Positions 12,530 to 25,400 of a stretch of 64,000 nt of DNA are shown in pieces (position 1 is the first letter of the stretch; the number at the start of each line of letters is the position of its first letter). The position numbers and the translations under genes were made by a program. The notes under the pieces are model-generated. The model saw nothing but the letters and a program-made list of their open reading frames with translations, did not search any database and was not told where the DNA came from. The stretch is from Pseudisothecium myosuroides (Eukaryota; Streptophyta; Bryopsida; Hypnales; Lembophyllaceae). The stretch spans positions 9,984,501-10,048,500 of the forward strand of contig OX637288.1 in NCBI GenBank assembly GCA_951799445.1. Reading direction: 5' to 3'.

Positions 12530-12857
12530 ATGTCATTCTTGGAACCTGCAGAATGTACTTATTGGATTTTTAATTTTTTTAATTTTAATTTTAATTTTTA
12601 ATTTTTAATACTTGTTGGATTTGCATTGTTACATTTCTTTCATGTCGTCTCCTTTTCTATATAGGAATCTGTGACTTGGTGGTGTATTAGGGTTGGCTTT
12701 GGATGTCGCAGCTTTTCAGTTGGTCATGGTCAAGAGTGAATTTATGAGTTACCATTATGTCGTTGCAAGCTGATCAAACCCATTACTTTGTTAGAATATT
12801 CTTTTATTATCTTGACTCCTGTTACCAGTTCGTTCATGTGACAACTGATGGCACACT
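12530..12857. other. Pseudogene intron region with AT-rich low complexity
   Basis: Between the HLAITMEDFE exon and the VEKIQPSAK exon lies a likely former intron. It holds an (ATTTTTA)-like run near 12565-12610. The donor next to 12525 is no longer canonical. No gene is present. Confidence 0.4.
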
Positions 12858-12900
12858 TTTGAGATTCAGAATGCAGTAGAGAAAATTCAACCTTCTGCTA

Positions 12901-13213
12901 AGGTAGGAGGTCCATAAAGCGACCATGTAAGCACTGAAACTGAATTTTGGGGAGGTAAAACATCTTGAAATATTTTTCAGTAAATTTTCCTTGAAAGACA
13001 AGTGGAATTGACATCTAACCCAAGTTGTTTCATATTTTTTGGACCTTTATGGAATTAGTTACAAATATTTGAAGTTGGAAAAAAGTGGTCATTTGTGGTC
13101 ATCAAAAGCAACCACCTACTGAAATGTGCATAGTTGGTACATTGAAGAAAGCAAAATGTACCTCTGAGACATGTTCCCTTTTAATGCCCGGTCGGAGTTT
13201 GAGCCTCCTACCT
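12901..13213 (+). mobile_element. 313-bp MITE, TA target duplication, copy 2, inside an exon
   Basis: The termini AGGTAGGAGGTC and GAGCCTCCTACCT are flanked by TA (12899-12900 and 13214-13215). It has the same length and about 90 percent or better identity by eye to 5453-5765, in the same orientation. It interrupts the CDC48C-like exon between the codons for SA and KQEGF, so removing it and one TA restores the expected protein order. Confidence 0.85.
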
Positions 13214-13525
13214 TAAGCAAGAAGGGTTTGCAACCATATGAGACGTTATGTGGGAGGATGTTGGTTCCTTGGCTGATGTTTGTGTGGATCTTGAATTTTC
13301 TATCTGCAGAGCGATCAAGTATCCTGAGGAGTACCGGGTATTTAATAAACTCTTAAATTATGTTGGTTCTTACAATGATTTTAGATTAATAAGAGTTTCG
13401 AGAATCACCTCTGGAGATAATTATGGACCCTTGCAAGAACTAAATATGTTTTACGGAGATATTTTAATGCCTTGTGATTTGGAAGTATTTAGTGGATATT
13501 TTTCTGGTTGCAACAAGATTTTTAG

Positions 13526-14403
<878 letters not shown>

Positions 14404-14721
14404 ATCAGCCATCTCTAGTATTGATTATATGACATGATAGTATATCTATTTGTTTTAGAGATCTGTGTTTCTACATTTTCATGCCTCCAACAGAACTTTG
14501 ATGTTGATAGTTGTCAATAGGGGCCTGAACTTTTTAATAAGTATGTTGGTGAAATTTGAAAGCTAGAATTTAATTTACATGTTGTTGGACTACAGAGCAA
14601 GTGAAACATAAGATTGAAAGATGTAGAAGGGCGGAATATACTATGCATAGAGAGTGCATCTTGTAAGAAGAAAGGTAACCAGGCAGGAAGTTGAAGAGAA
14701 ACTCCGGTAGTCATAAATAGG

Positions 14722-15068
14722 CACTAGCATTTCAATTTCCGTGACTTGCATTAAAAGTCACGGAATTATGTAATGAAAGGACAACATCTAGTTGTTAAGA
14801 ACAATACATTAATGCAAGTCCACGCCTTTTCAGTACGCATTTTTTGTCTTAAATTTGCACTTAAAAGACCCTCTTTTTCTTTGGTAAAAATGGTAAATTT
14901 AAAAGACATGGTAGAAGTGTTCAAAAGACAAGTTCGTGCATTTCAGTATTGTCCTTTAAGATGCGTCCTACACAACATTTTAAGTAAAAATTACTTAAAA
15001 GACTTGTACTTTAAGTATGCATTTTTTGATTGAAAAACGCTCTTAAAACACCCCTTCTTCTAGTAGTG
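14722..15068. mobile_element. Probable small CACTA-type element
   Basis: The right end reads CTTCTTCTAGTAGTG, the inverse of a CACTACTAGAAG terminus, and cuts directly into LRR-tail sequence on its right. The interior has repeated CTTAAAAGAC-type motifs, as in CACTA subterminal regions. A CACTAG start at 14722 is the best left end, but the left and right flanking trinucleotides (AGG and TGA) do not match, so the left boundary is uncertain. Confidence 0.45.
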
Positions 15069-15280
15069 TGAAGGCCTTCAAAACAATCTGGTAGCTTTTT
15101 TAGTTTGCAACAACCATGTAGATTTAGTACTTCCAACTAGATCAACTCCTTGAAGCATTCAAGGTAACTTTGGATTCCACTTCCTCTAAGAAGAACTTTG
15201 CATCTTCTGAGTATACCTCAACATTGTCTGAAAATACAATTTCTAATAATTGGAGATCTCAAACTACAGAGCATTTTTGC
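15069..15280 (-). pseudogene. Displaced 3' tail of the first TNL locus
   Basis: On the minus strand this reads VEVYSEDAKFFLEEVESKVTLNA and then an LRR-like HGCCKLKKLPDCFEGL. It matches the equivalent tail of the second TNL locus at 60330-60520. The sequence ending at 15280 (GAGCATTTTTGC) joins exactly to 20937 (GCAAACTCAG) when compared with that paralogue. It is therefore the continuation of the LRR tail at 20937-22495, separated by an insertion. On its other side a CACTA end truncates it. Confidence 0.75.
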
Positions 15281-15299
15281 TATAGTACAAAATTTAAAT

Positions 15300-17284
15300 T
15301 AGACAATTTCTAAATTAGTTTCTTAGGAGAATAGAAGACATTTTGGACTTTAAAAATATGTATAAATAACAATAACTTTAAAACAGGTTATTAAATCCAC
15401 TAGGGATATTACTTTAAGGGGTATAAATAAATATAAACAAAAGTAAATAAGTAAAAATGAATGATCACTTGACCCTTAGCAAAGGTTGTGACTGTTCTTT
15501 GGAGCCCCTATAAAAAGCTTCAGAAAAACTAAAAAATTGGCATCATTTAACCCAGAAGCGCTCCGACGTCCAGAAAGTGGACGACGGACAGAGTTGACCA
15601 AGCACAGGAAACAGAGGTTGACAAATTTTCATCCATTTTTTCTTTTTTGAATTCCGAAGCGGGTTGCAGACTGAATGGTCCTCATGCCCATGGATTTGGC
15701 AATCACAGTTGCAACATAAAAATGCTTGAATTGAAACAACTCAGGATTTGAAGGGAGTTTAGATGTGCCCGGCGTGAAGAAAGTGCAGCGGGTATGTTCT
15801 TTGGGCAGAAAATTTTGGAAGGGCAGCAGTCTAAGAGCATTTACTTCTGTTTGTATTGTACAATATAGAAATTGCGATATTTCATTACAGTATTCGGAGA
15901 AGAGAATGGACAGCATATTCTAGAAGGATGTCAGTAAAGACAAATACGTGCAGTGAGTTCCATGTGTCCACAAGTCGTGAAGAATTGCTATTATATTGGT
16001 TGCTGACAACATTTGGCGTCACTCATCGGTTTTGTTCGAATTTTAAAATATTTATGGTGACCTAGACCGCAGCAGATGTGGCTATGGACACGAAAACCAA
16101 GTCCAGGTATCTTTTGACGTTGGGCATAACTGAGTATTGGTCTGTTGCTTCAAAAATTTTGGTTCGTCACTATCTTCTCAGACAACTCTGCATTGCAAGC
16201 TACACATCGTCATACACTTTCCAGTTTTGTCTAAGAATTTTGCACAATCACGGTCATCACTTCGTGCTCTTGAAGTAGCAATTTTTCCCGAATTTTTCTG
16301 AGCCTCCCCGTGGCCGATATGACTTCGTTTCTGCACAAGTTATGAACTACCCGTCCTGGTCAATGCTCCAATTTTTTCCATCAATTGTCCTGATCTTCAC
16401 ATGAGAAACAAGTTTCCTCCATTCCACTTCACATCTGGAAAATATGCACGCTGCTGCTAAAGATCCTACGGCTACTTTTCCAATCCTCATCAGCAATTAT
16501 GCGACAATCTCCTGTAACATTTTTGCTCTTTTTGGTCCACTGTTTGCTCTTGCAGTGAGTCGCGACGTTCCAGGGTTAAGAATGCTCATTGTGTGATTAT
16601 TATTGATAATATATTTGTATTATCTTCTTGGCTTGTTGTGCTTGTTTTCCTCGTGTATTTCTACATTAGGGTTGTTGCGAGCAATCTGTGCTATGTTTCT
16701 TGTAGTCAAATTGTGTGAGTGTTGTGCGCAAATTATTTTGTTTAGCAAGGTGGTGTGATTGATTGAGAGAAATTTGGATTTATTGAGAAATTGTGAGATT
16801 GAAGGCTGAGAAAGAGTGCTTGTAAGAGGCTAGTTGGAATTGAGTGTGAGACAATCAGAGACTAGTGCTAAGTCAAGATTGTAAGCGATTGTCTCGAGGG
16901 TTTGGATTGTGCTTGTTTGATTAAGGACTGTGCAAGGTGAGAGTATTGCAAGAATTTTGAGCGCTAGACTGAAATTGCGAGATTAGTCCGCAAGAAAGGG
17001 TTGTTTTGTGAGAGTGAGCGTGATTTGTAAAATTGAGAGTTTGAGTGATCAGTGTAAGAGATTAGAAACCTGCAGAAGTTGGCATTGATGGCACTCTATC
17101 ATAACAAAGTAGCTACATGATTCTACTCCATTCCCATGTAATATTATAGCAACCTAGTGTTGTTAAAGGGAGCTTTTCTGACTCAAATTAGGGTTTGGTA
17201 ATTTGGTGGCGGTGGAGTGTGGTGCAAGCGCAGGCGCAGATGGAAAATTTGGAATGCCATCAAGGAGCCGTTGGATAATTGAGG
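15300..17284. other. Unassigned part of the 5.65-kb insertion
   Basis: No recognisable protein. The best frame is 95 codons (15629-15916, minus) with no known motif. Around 16680-17060 the plus strand is rich in GTGAGATTGA and TTGAGAG-type repeats, giving a purine-rich, CA-poor tract. Confidence 0.35.
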
Positions 17285-18282
17285 CACTACAAGAAAAGAG
17301 GGCCTAATCAATACAAGATGAACCTGTTTTTGTTGATTGTGAAAAAATGGAATTGTGTGTGTTGATCTGGTCAACGCATTTTTTGATAAAAATAGCAATC
17401 AATACAATTGCGTTGATTTTGACCAAAAATAAAATTTGCTTAGTTGATTCGGCAATTCATCGAGCATCTTCAAAGTAGAATTTTAGACCTGATTTTGGCA
17501 TAATATAATAATTTTTTTCAAAAAACTTTAAACTAGAAAAAGGTGGAAAATCAAACCAAATCCGTTTGAGATTTTGACCTTCGAATCAAAAGTTATGGAC
17601 AAATTTCAGAGAAAAATTGGAGGGGACATTTTCTTTGACAATTTCAAACTTCCTCTTTGAAATTTGTCCATAACTTTTGATTGGAGGATTGGAATGTCAA
17701 ATGAATTCTTGGAGATGAAATTTGGCTTGATTTACCACCTTTTATTAGTTCAACTTTTTTTGAAAAAACTTATTATACTATGCCAAAATAAGGTTTGAAA
17801 TTCTAATTTCACCACAATTCCTACTTTTGGATTTAGTTGTGAGCGGTTGAGCTCCTAATTTACATATCCCATATGGTTTATTCTACCTCCTATCCTTCAC
17901 TTGTATAAAGAGCTTGTCTTCTCACCTCTTCTAGCACCAAGGAAATGACACTTCAAGTTCAATGCTGAATATGTTGAATAACTTTGAATATAGTGTTGAA
18001 TTTTCTGAAATTAAATTTTAATTAAAATTTTTAATTAAATTTTATAGTCCTACTCATGTGGCAAGTCTGTTGACCCAGTAGTTGTACCTACATGGTGGGT
18101 TTTGCCTATGTGGTAGTCTACATGGCGAGATTTTGATCACTAATAATTTGACCAAATCAAGAAATAAAATAAGTATAATTGTCTTGGTTATTGTCCAAAT
18201 CAAATTGACCTAACCAACTGTCCTAACCAGCATATATGATATAATTTTTATGTTGGATCAGACGCTGTTTTTTCTTGTAGTG
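17285..18282. mobile_element. CACTA element 1 (998 bp, non-autonomous)
   Basis: The inverted termini CACTACAAGAAAAGAGG and TTTTTTCTTGTAGTG have a 3-bp duplication AGG (17282-17284 and 18283-18285). The subterminal regions repeat variants of GTTGATTTGGTC or its complement. The centre (about 17470-17825) is a foldback related to those at 10651, 43430 and 56660. No transposase is present. Confidence 0.85.
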
Positions 18283-18285
18283 AGG

Positions 18286-19633
18286 CTTACCAACAGAGGT
18301 GTCAAGTTTCTCGCCATTATGGAAGCAGCACACATTAGGCATTTGTACTTGGAAGCACCCTTGAGCATGAAGCCGCAATTGGTTTGAAACTCCGTCTACT
18401 CTTTCTTGTCTTGATGTTTTTTTTATTCCTTTATGATATATATACAAGCTACAATTGTCTCATCCTCAGTGCTTGGACGCCTAAAAGATCAGGGTTGAGT
18501 AGTGTAGAGAATTGGACAAACATAGAAAAAAAATAGAAAAGTTGTTGAAAGACATTTTAGTTGCTTGTGATTTGGTACTTGTAGCAGGTTAGCCTAGCAA
18601 TGCTACAAGAGTGAGAATTTGTGGTGCCCTGCATATTTAAATTACTGCTACAGATTGATTCATCTAAAGTTATTGAAATCCATCTTCATAGAAGCATCAT
18701 GACCTGGTGAATATTATGCAATTGAAACAATCTTGGAGGTGTGTACTTGTCCTTTGGGTTGTGTTCCAAAATCCAAATATTTGACAATGAATAGTCATGT
18801 GTATCTCATGTGCAATTCATGTTTTGTGTTTGATGGTATAAGTTTGGATTGAGTCTGGCATTGGCTGAAGATGTGAAATGAGTAGAATTTTGTTGTTCTA
18901 CCAGCTTTGAAGCTTTTTATCATGTCAACCAGTTTCTACAATTTACTTCTTAAGTATTGATTATCAATTTGGCATACGTAGGTTAAGAATTTTGAATTTT
19001 TTTGAGATTGGTCAAGTCTGTTGGTAGGCTAAATTGACAAATTGCAAGCAACTCCAACAAATGGGAGCTAATGAAGTTCAAAAGCAATCGTTGGCTGCAA
19101 GTGTTTGAGATTAAGAAGCCTGGGTTGCTTTGTGAAAAGTATGTATTGGTTGTGGGTTGCTTGAAATCCATTTGTTACTTTTGGATTAATTTTTGCATCA
19201 TTCCCCAGGTGTATGATTGTTTTGTTACCAAGCCTGCGACCCATCATGTCTGGTTGCCTGCATGTTTGTTGGGTTGATCATTTCATCCTATATGCATATT
19301 AATTCAATCTGCAATAGGAAATTTGGAGTGATTTTGTACATTTTGGGATTGAGTTGGAAATAATTTGGGAATTGTATTGCTTTGGATTTGAGACAGATGT
19401 ATGTGCACTAGCAATTTGCTTGATGAGGTTGTGAATTTTGATTCTAATTGTCTATCTGATCTCCCTGCATGAACTATAATGTTTGAAACTTAATTGTAAG
19501 TTGCATGTGACTGAATCTTGAGACTTTTTTTATGAATGATTTGAGGTTAAGTTTGTGTAATTAATTCTACGATTATTCAAATGCAAATTTAAACTTCATT
19601 TGATAGAACAGGCACCAGTTTTCAACTAAAGTA
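18286..19633. other. Spacer without recognised gene
   Basis: AT-rich sequence inside the 5.65-kb insertion. Open frames are below 75 codons and show no known motif. Confidence 0.35.
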
Positions 19634-20014
19634 CCCCCCATAACCGACCGAATAAGGAATTCCGACATGATCTGGAGTAGAGAAGGCAAAACAAATATTT
19701 TTCAGAGGTACATCGATAGAAATGACATGTATTGCAAAAAATTTGGTAATTTTATTGCTTGAATTGAAATTACTATGAATTTTGGGAGGCAAAAAGTGCG
19801 CCGGACCCATGGCCAATATATAGACTCTTCCAATTCCGATCATTCAATAACTTTTTACCTAATCATTATTTTCCACTTTTTTATTCACAATTTGGGACAT
19901 GTGTCATGTATTTATTAGTTCCAACCTTGAAAATGAAAAAAACCCACATTCTAAGCGTGGTCGGAAATACATGCACCTATAGGTCGGGAATGGGTCAATG
20001 GGGGGGGGGGGGGC
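19634..20014. repeat. Possible C-run/G-run terminal-repeat element
   Basis: The segment begins CCCCCCATAACCGACC and ends GGTCGGGAATGGGTCAATG followed by 14 consecutive G and a C. GTA precedes the left end (19631-19633) and follows the right end (20015-20017). This could be an inverted-repeat element with a 3-bp duplication. The inverted match is imperfect and there is no second copy, so the call is tentative. Confidence 0.3.
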
Positions 20015-20017
20015 GTA

Positions 20018-20936
20018 TTACGTTATAGGGTTGTTTGTTCTACAGGAGCCATGGGGCTGATTTTCTTAGTCTTAGATTTTGATTCACGGCCTTGGGCTGG
20101 AATGCACTAGCGCACAATCATAGGCTAATTTTCATGGTTATAGGTCTAGCTACACAGTAGTAGGTCCATAATTGACGGAAATAAGGTTTTTCATCCATAG
20201 TTTTAGGTATTGTACTACATGGTTTTAAGTGTTGTTTTGACATGGCTTTAGGATACATTTGTGCATGTTTTTAGGGGCTTTCTTTGAGCATAAGTAAATA
20301 GTAGTCCCATGTTTGTTGCATGTAGGTTCTAATTGTTTGTACTTGGATAATTGACCTAAAAGCAAAAAGGAATAAGAAAAAATAGACCTTGGTATAAATT
20401 CTTAACCTTATTCTTCATGCATACTGAGAAAATTTGACATAGATGACTGAATCACTAGGCATTTTGCATTAGGTGCAAAATATACAAAATTGACTAGACA
20501 AATTTGACCCTAATACAATTAAAGGCTTAAAGCAAGTTATTAAGGAATTATGTATATTATTTTAAAAGTAATATCTTAGAATTTGATTAGGCAATAGAGA
20601 ATACATTGCATATATTTGACAAAATTGACCAAGTGGTCTGAATTATTGACCAAAATATTTGACCACCTTGTAGAATATTACGCAGGATTGAGACTGCATT
20701 CATTTTTGTCAATAGCATTGGTAAAGGAGTGAGAACTAATTACTAACCTTGGAAATAAAAGTGTTAAAATTCTATAAAGCCAAAATCACGTATATTTGAG
20801 TTTAAAATACAATACTATTTGAATAGTGACATTAGTCACATAATAATAGATTGATTGCACCTTTTCTTCTTAAAATAATTCCTATACTAGTATTTTTGGG
20901 GTTTTGGGGAAATAAAGCCAAACCTAAATTACGTTC
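20018..20936. other. Spacer without recognised gene
   Basis: AT-rich sequence with several TTGAC(C/T) motifs. No open frame with recognisable similarity occurs before the LRR tail resumes at 20937. Confidence 0.35.
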
Positions 20937-22495
20937 GCAAACTCAGTTTTTGCAAATTCATAAGTTGTCTAAAAGACCCATGCAAACTCTTCAAAGTTAC
21001 AGAACTACAAAGATCTAGGTATATCAAGTTGCACAATTTTCCAAATGATTCATGCAAATTTTGGATAGTACACTCAAATAGAATAAAGTCTTTAAGATTT
21101 GTAATAGTGTGAGACCCCTCCAATACTCAAGCAAAATCGAAATTGTAAATGATTGAAAACTCAAATTCTAAAGACTTCTAATATTCTATTTTCTCCAAGT
21201 CCAAATGATTCAAATTCTAGAGGCCTCCCAACAAATTTGGTAGCTAAATAAGCCCACCACAACATTTCTAAATTGCTAAACTTTCCAAAAGCTTTGAATA
21301 AACATGGAATTCCACTCCCTTCAAGATCCAAATTTTTCAACCTAGAGAGGCCTCCAAACAAATTTGATAGCTCCACAAGGCCATAAATTCAATGCTTTTA
21401 AATTATTCAGAGAGTCTAAAGATCCAAACAATTAGGATAAACTTTAAATTTCACTCATTTCAAGATCTAAGTTCTTGAAATCTTAGAGGCCTCTAAGGCT
21501 CTAAATGAGTTTGGTAGCTTTTTGAGCTAGTGACAATCTTGTAGATTCAATACTTCCAAAAAATTTCAATAGCTTTGGATTCCACTTCAGTAGATGAGTT
21601 TTGGGGGGTCGGGAGGGCCGTTTCGGGCCCGTTCCCGACGTTAGCTTCCCCCCCCGCGGTTTCAGGGAACGGCTGTTCCCAACAAAAAATTTAAAAAAGA
21701 AAAAAAAAATTACATTCTTGAAATGAAAAAAAAAACAGAAAAAAAATAAAATTCCGACGTGGCAGTCGCACGGCCACGTCAGCGAGCTGCTATGGCCTTG
21801 AATTCGGCAATTCCCACAAGTTGGGAACACACAACCCTCCACAGGGCTGATTTCTCATCTAATGCCTTCGAGATCCACACAATTCAAACTCTGGAGGCCT
21901 CCAAATGAATCTAGTAGCTTCATGACCTTGCCACAAAATTGTAGATTCAACTCTTCCAAATTGCCTAACTTTCCAAAACATCCAGGTAAACTTTGGATCC
22001 ACTCCCTTGAAAATCCAAGTTTTTTAAAATTGGGAGGCCTCCAAACAAATCTAGTAGCTCCACAAGCTCATGACAATACAATAGATTCAACACTTCAAGT
22101 ATGTTCAACTCTCCAAAAGATTTGAGTAACCTTTGGATTCCACACCCTCAAAGATCCAAGTTTTTCAAAGTTTGGATGCCTCTAAATGAACTTGGTACCT
22201 CCACAATCTTGCTACAAACTTATAGCTTCAACACTTCCAAGTTGCTCAACTTTTCAAAAGACTTGGATAAACTTGGGATTCCAATTCCTCCAAGATTCAA
22301 TTTTTTCAATTTTTGGAGGCTCTCTAATGAATCTCATAGCTTCTTGAGCTTGCAAAATTTTCGTAGATCCAACATTTCTAAGTTGCTCAACTCTACAAAA
22401 GATTCAGATAAACTTTGGATTCCACTCCCTTACGCATACAAGTTTTTCAAATTTTGAAGGCCTCCAAATGCATCCTTGATAGTTCCATGAGCTTG
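20937..22495 (-). pseudogene. Decayed LRR tail of the first TNL locus
   Basis: Minus-strand fragments such as CTIQNLHESFGKLCNLIYLD (about 21070-20960) and LFGGLSRLKNLDLEGSGIP (about 21365-21290) continue the 47-residue double-LRR pattern of the upstream exon. They are scattered over several frames with many stops. A GC-rich insertion interrupts the tail at 21591-21861. The paralogue near 60500-60700 has the same end segment, confirming this as the gene's former 3' coding region. Confidence 0.75.
21591..21861. mobile_element. GC-rich 271-bp insertion with TAGATGAG/CTCATCTA ends
   Basis: This interrupts an LRR unit between a GGATTCCACTTC and a CTTCGAGATCC segment that are contiguous in other units. 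Its ends form an 8-bp inverted repeat (TAGATGAG and CTCATCTA). It contains C and G runs and a small hairpin (GGGAACGGCTGTTCCC), unlike the AT-rich surroundings. No convincing target duplication was found, so the superfamily is unassigned. The 113-residue minus frame across it is not a gene. Confidence 0.5.
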
Positions 22496-25400
22496 CTACA
22501 ATCCACTAGATTCAACACTTCCAAGGTTGCTCAACTTTCCAAAAGATTCAGGTAAACTTTGGAATCCAGTCCCATCAAGATACAAACTTCTCAAAATTTG
22601 GAGGCCTCCAAATGAATTTGGTAGCTCCATGAGCTTGCTACAAAACCCTAGACTCAAATCTTCCAAATTGCCCAACTTTCCAAAACACCCAGGTAAACTT
22701 TGGATTCCACTCCTTTGAAGATACAAGCTTCTCAAATTTTGGAGGCCTCCAAATGAATCTGATAGCTCTACAAGCTTGCTACAGTACCATAGATTCAGCA
22801 CTTCCAAATTGTCCAACATTCCAAAACATCCAGGTAAACTTTGGATTCCACTCCCTTGAAGATACAAGTATTTCAAATTTTGGAGGCCTCCAAATGAATC
22901 TGATAGCTCTAAAAACTCACTACAATATTGCAGATCCAATACTTCCAAGCTGCTCAACTTTCCAAAAGATTTAGGTAAATTTTGGATTCCATTCCATTGA
23001 AGATTCAGGTATTTCAAATTTTGGAGGCTTCCAAATGAATTTGAAAGCTCTTTGAGCTTGCAACAATTCTGTAGATTCAACACCTCCAAGTTGCTCAACT
23101 TTTCAGAAGATTCAAATAAACTTTGGATTCTGCTTCCTGTGACATTCAAGTCTTTCAAGTTTTGGAGGCCTTCCAAGGAATTTGGTAGCTCCACAAGTTC
23201 ATTGCAATTCCGTAGATTCAACACCTCCAAGTTGCTCAACTTTCCAAAAGATTCAGGTAAACTTTGAATTTTGCTTCTTGCACGATCCAAGTTTTTCAAA
23301 TTTTTCAAACCTCCAAATGAATCTGGTAGCTCTACAAGCTTATAACAACTCCCTAGATTCAACACCTCCAAGTTGCTCAACTTTCCAAAAGATTTAGGTA
23401 AACTTTGGATTCCACTCCATTGAAGATCTAAGTTTTTCAAGTTTTGAAGGTCTACAAATGAAACAGGTAGCTTCTTGAGCTTGCCACTATTCCGCAGGTG
23501 GAATACTTCTAACTTCCTTAAATTTCCAAAAGATTCAGGCAATCTATCCATAGTATTATCGCTCCAAGACAATATCACCAATTCATTATTCTTAGGTGCC
23601 TCTAAAAAATGTCTCAATGGTGCATGCATATCAATGCATTCAAGCCAACGCAAATTTTTTGGAAGTGATGACATGAAAAAGGAGCCCTTCTTGCATTTTA
23701 ATATACGCAATCCTTTCATGCGAAAAAGATCACTATGAATTTGGAGACTCTGAGGAATGATCAAGGTCTGAAGAGAATCTGGTAGTGGCTGCAAAGAAAC
23801 ATGAAAAGAAACCAAACAAAGCTTCAACATACAAATTTCCCTTGGGTCAAATAATGCATAGATAGACTCAAAAAGAGCAATTTGCATGCTTCAATTACTA
23901 AAACTAGACAAAGACTACCTACACAATAATTTTTGGATCCTCACTCAATCAAAAATTGAGTGAACATTCCTCCTACGCTTTATTGAAGTTATATCATGCA
24001 TTGGCCACAATAAACTTGCAAAAAAATACTCTATTAAAAAGATTGACCAAATTAAGGTTCAAAAATTACTAGGCATACCTCATTCCTATTCAACAATGCC
24101 AAGGATTCAAAATCCCACAAGCGTTTCCAAATACCCAAACTTGCTCTTTCTTGCTTCGAAATTGCACGGCCCATATCTCGCAAGTGGTCGTGCATGCCGA
24201 AGACACCTTTTGCATCCACTCTAATCAAGGCCTTCTCCACAAGGCTCCACACACCCAATGCCGCATACCAACCTTGGGATCTCCAAACAAGTTTAGCCAT
24301 CTCTGTAGATGCTCCCATTAATGCACATGCAATATCCAAAAACATTTCTTGGTGTTGTTCTTGAAGAGAATCATAGCTAATCCGAAGACATTCAAATATC
24401 TTCCTCTCATCCATGATAGCACCACAATTCAATTTCTTCAAAACTTCCTCTCAAATCTCCACATCCTCCTCATCCCTCAAAAGAGATCCACAAACCTTCA
24501 ACACCAATGGAACTCCACCACATGCCATACTAACATCTCCAACAAGACCTTCAAATCTTGGAGGTACTTTCCAATCACCTCCAAATGCAAGACATGCAAA
24601 GACACTTTGAGATTTTTTCTTGCTCAAGATTTGAACATCATGCATGTGAATCTCATGAGCGATAGGAAATGCAGTTGACATCTCAAATATGCGATGGTTT
24701 CGAGAAGTGACAATGCACATGCTACCTTCCTTGAGCATTTTGCGTGACATCAAATAATCCATCTCATCATGGTCACGAACATCATCCAAAACCACAAGAA
24801 TTTGTTTCGTAGATACCTTTTCCTCAAGAATGACCTTACCCCTTGATTTGTCTACAATATCTTGCAATGACTCATTCTCACACAAGGCCTTCATAATATG
24901 ACTTTGGACACTTGTCACACCACCTTGATTCACCTTCTCCACCACATCTTCCACATAACACCTCGCATCAAATCTTCTCCCCATTTGGTTGTATAACTCC
25001 CTCGCCAAAGTGGACTTCCCAATTCCATCCATTCCCCACAATCCCAACATCAACACTTTCTTCTCATCAAGTGCTTGAATGAGGTTCTTAGCAACTTCCT
25101 TCACGCCCACAATATGATCACCCACATCCAAGGGAAGGGGCTTATTTGCCAATTCAAAAATCTTTCCAACCACCTCCAACACCAAGTCCTTTTCCAACCT
25201 ACAAACACTTAGAAACAAATTTCATTAACACTGACTACTATGTCAATGTCAAATTGAACCACAATACTCTTCATAACCCACACTACAGATGTACAAATGC
25301 TTACCTCTTATCTCCTATTTTGTACTCCCAACCTTTGATCTTTGAAGCTCTTTTCAAATGAGTCCTCCATTCTTCAATCAAAGTCTTATCGTGCCTTTCT

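Larger units (their letters stand above)
15281..20936. mobile_element. 5.65-kb insertion in TNL1 tail, class unresolved
   Basis: The second TNL locus (60500-60545) reads continuously where this locus has 15280 joined to 20937. The flanks resemble an imperfect 5-bp duplication (TTTGC at 15276-15280, TTCGC at 20934-20938), which would suit an LTR element. The ends (TATAG and ATTACG) lack TG/CA, and I see no LTR pair or transposase. The interior holds the CACTA element at 17285 and long stretches without a recognised gene. Part may be older host or element sequence rather than one transposon. Confidence 0.6.

Noticed and set aside
21501..21842. 113-codon minus-strand frame with a phenylalanine-rich centre
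   Set aside because: It spans the GC-rich insertion and a poly-A/T tract; the F run is low complexity.
21862..23738. Many plus-strand frames of 60-118 codons opposite the TNL1 LRR exon
   Set aside because: They are antisense shadows of the leucine-rich repeats, with the same periodicity.
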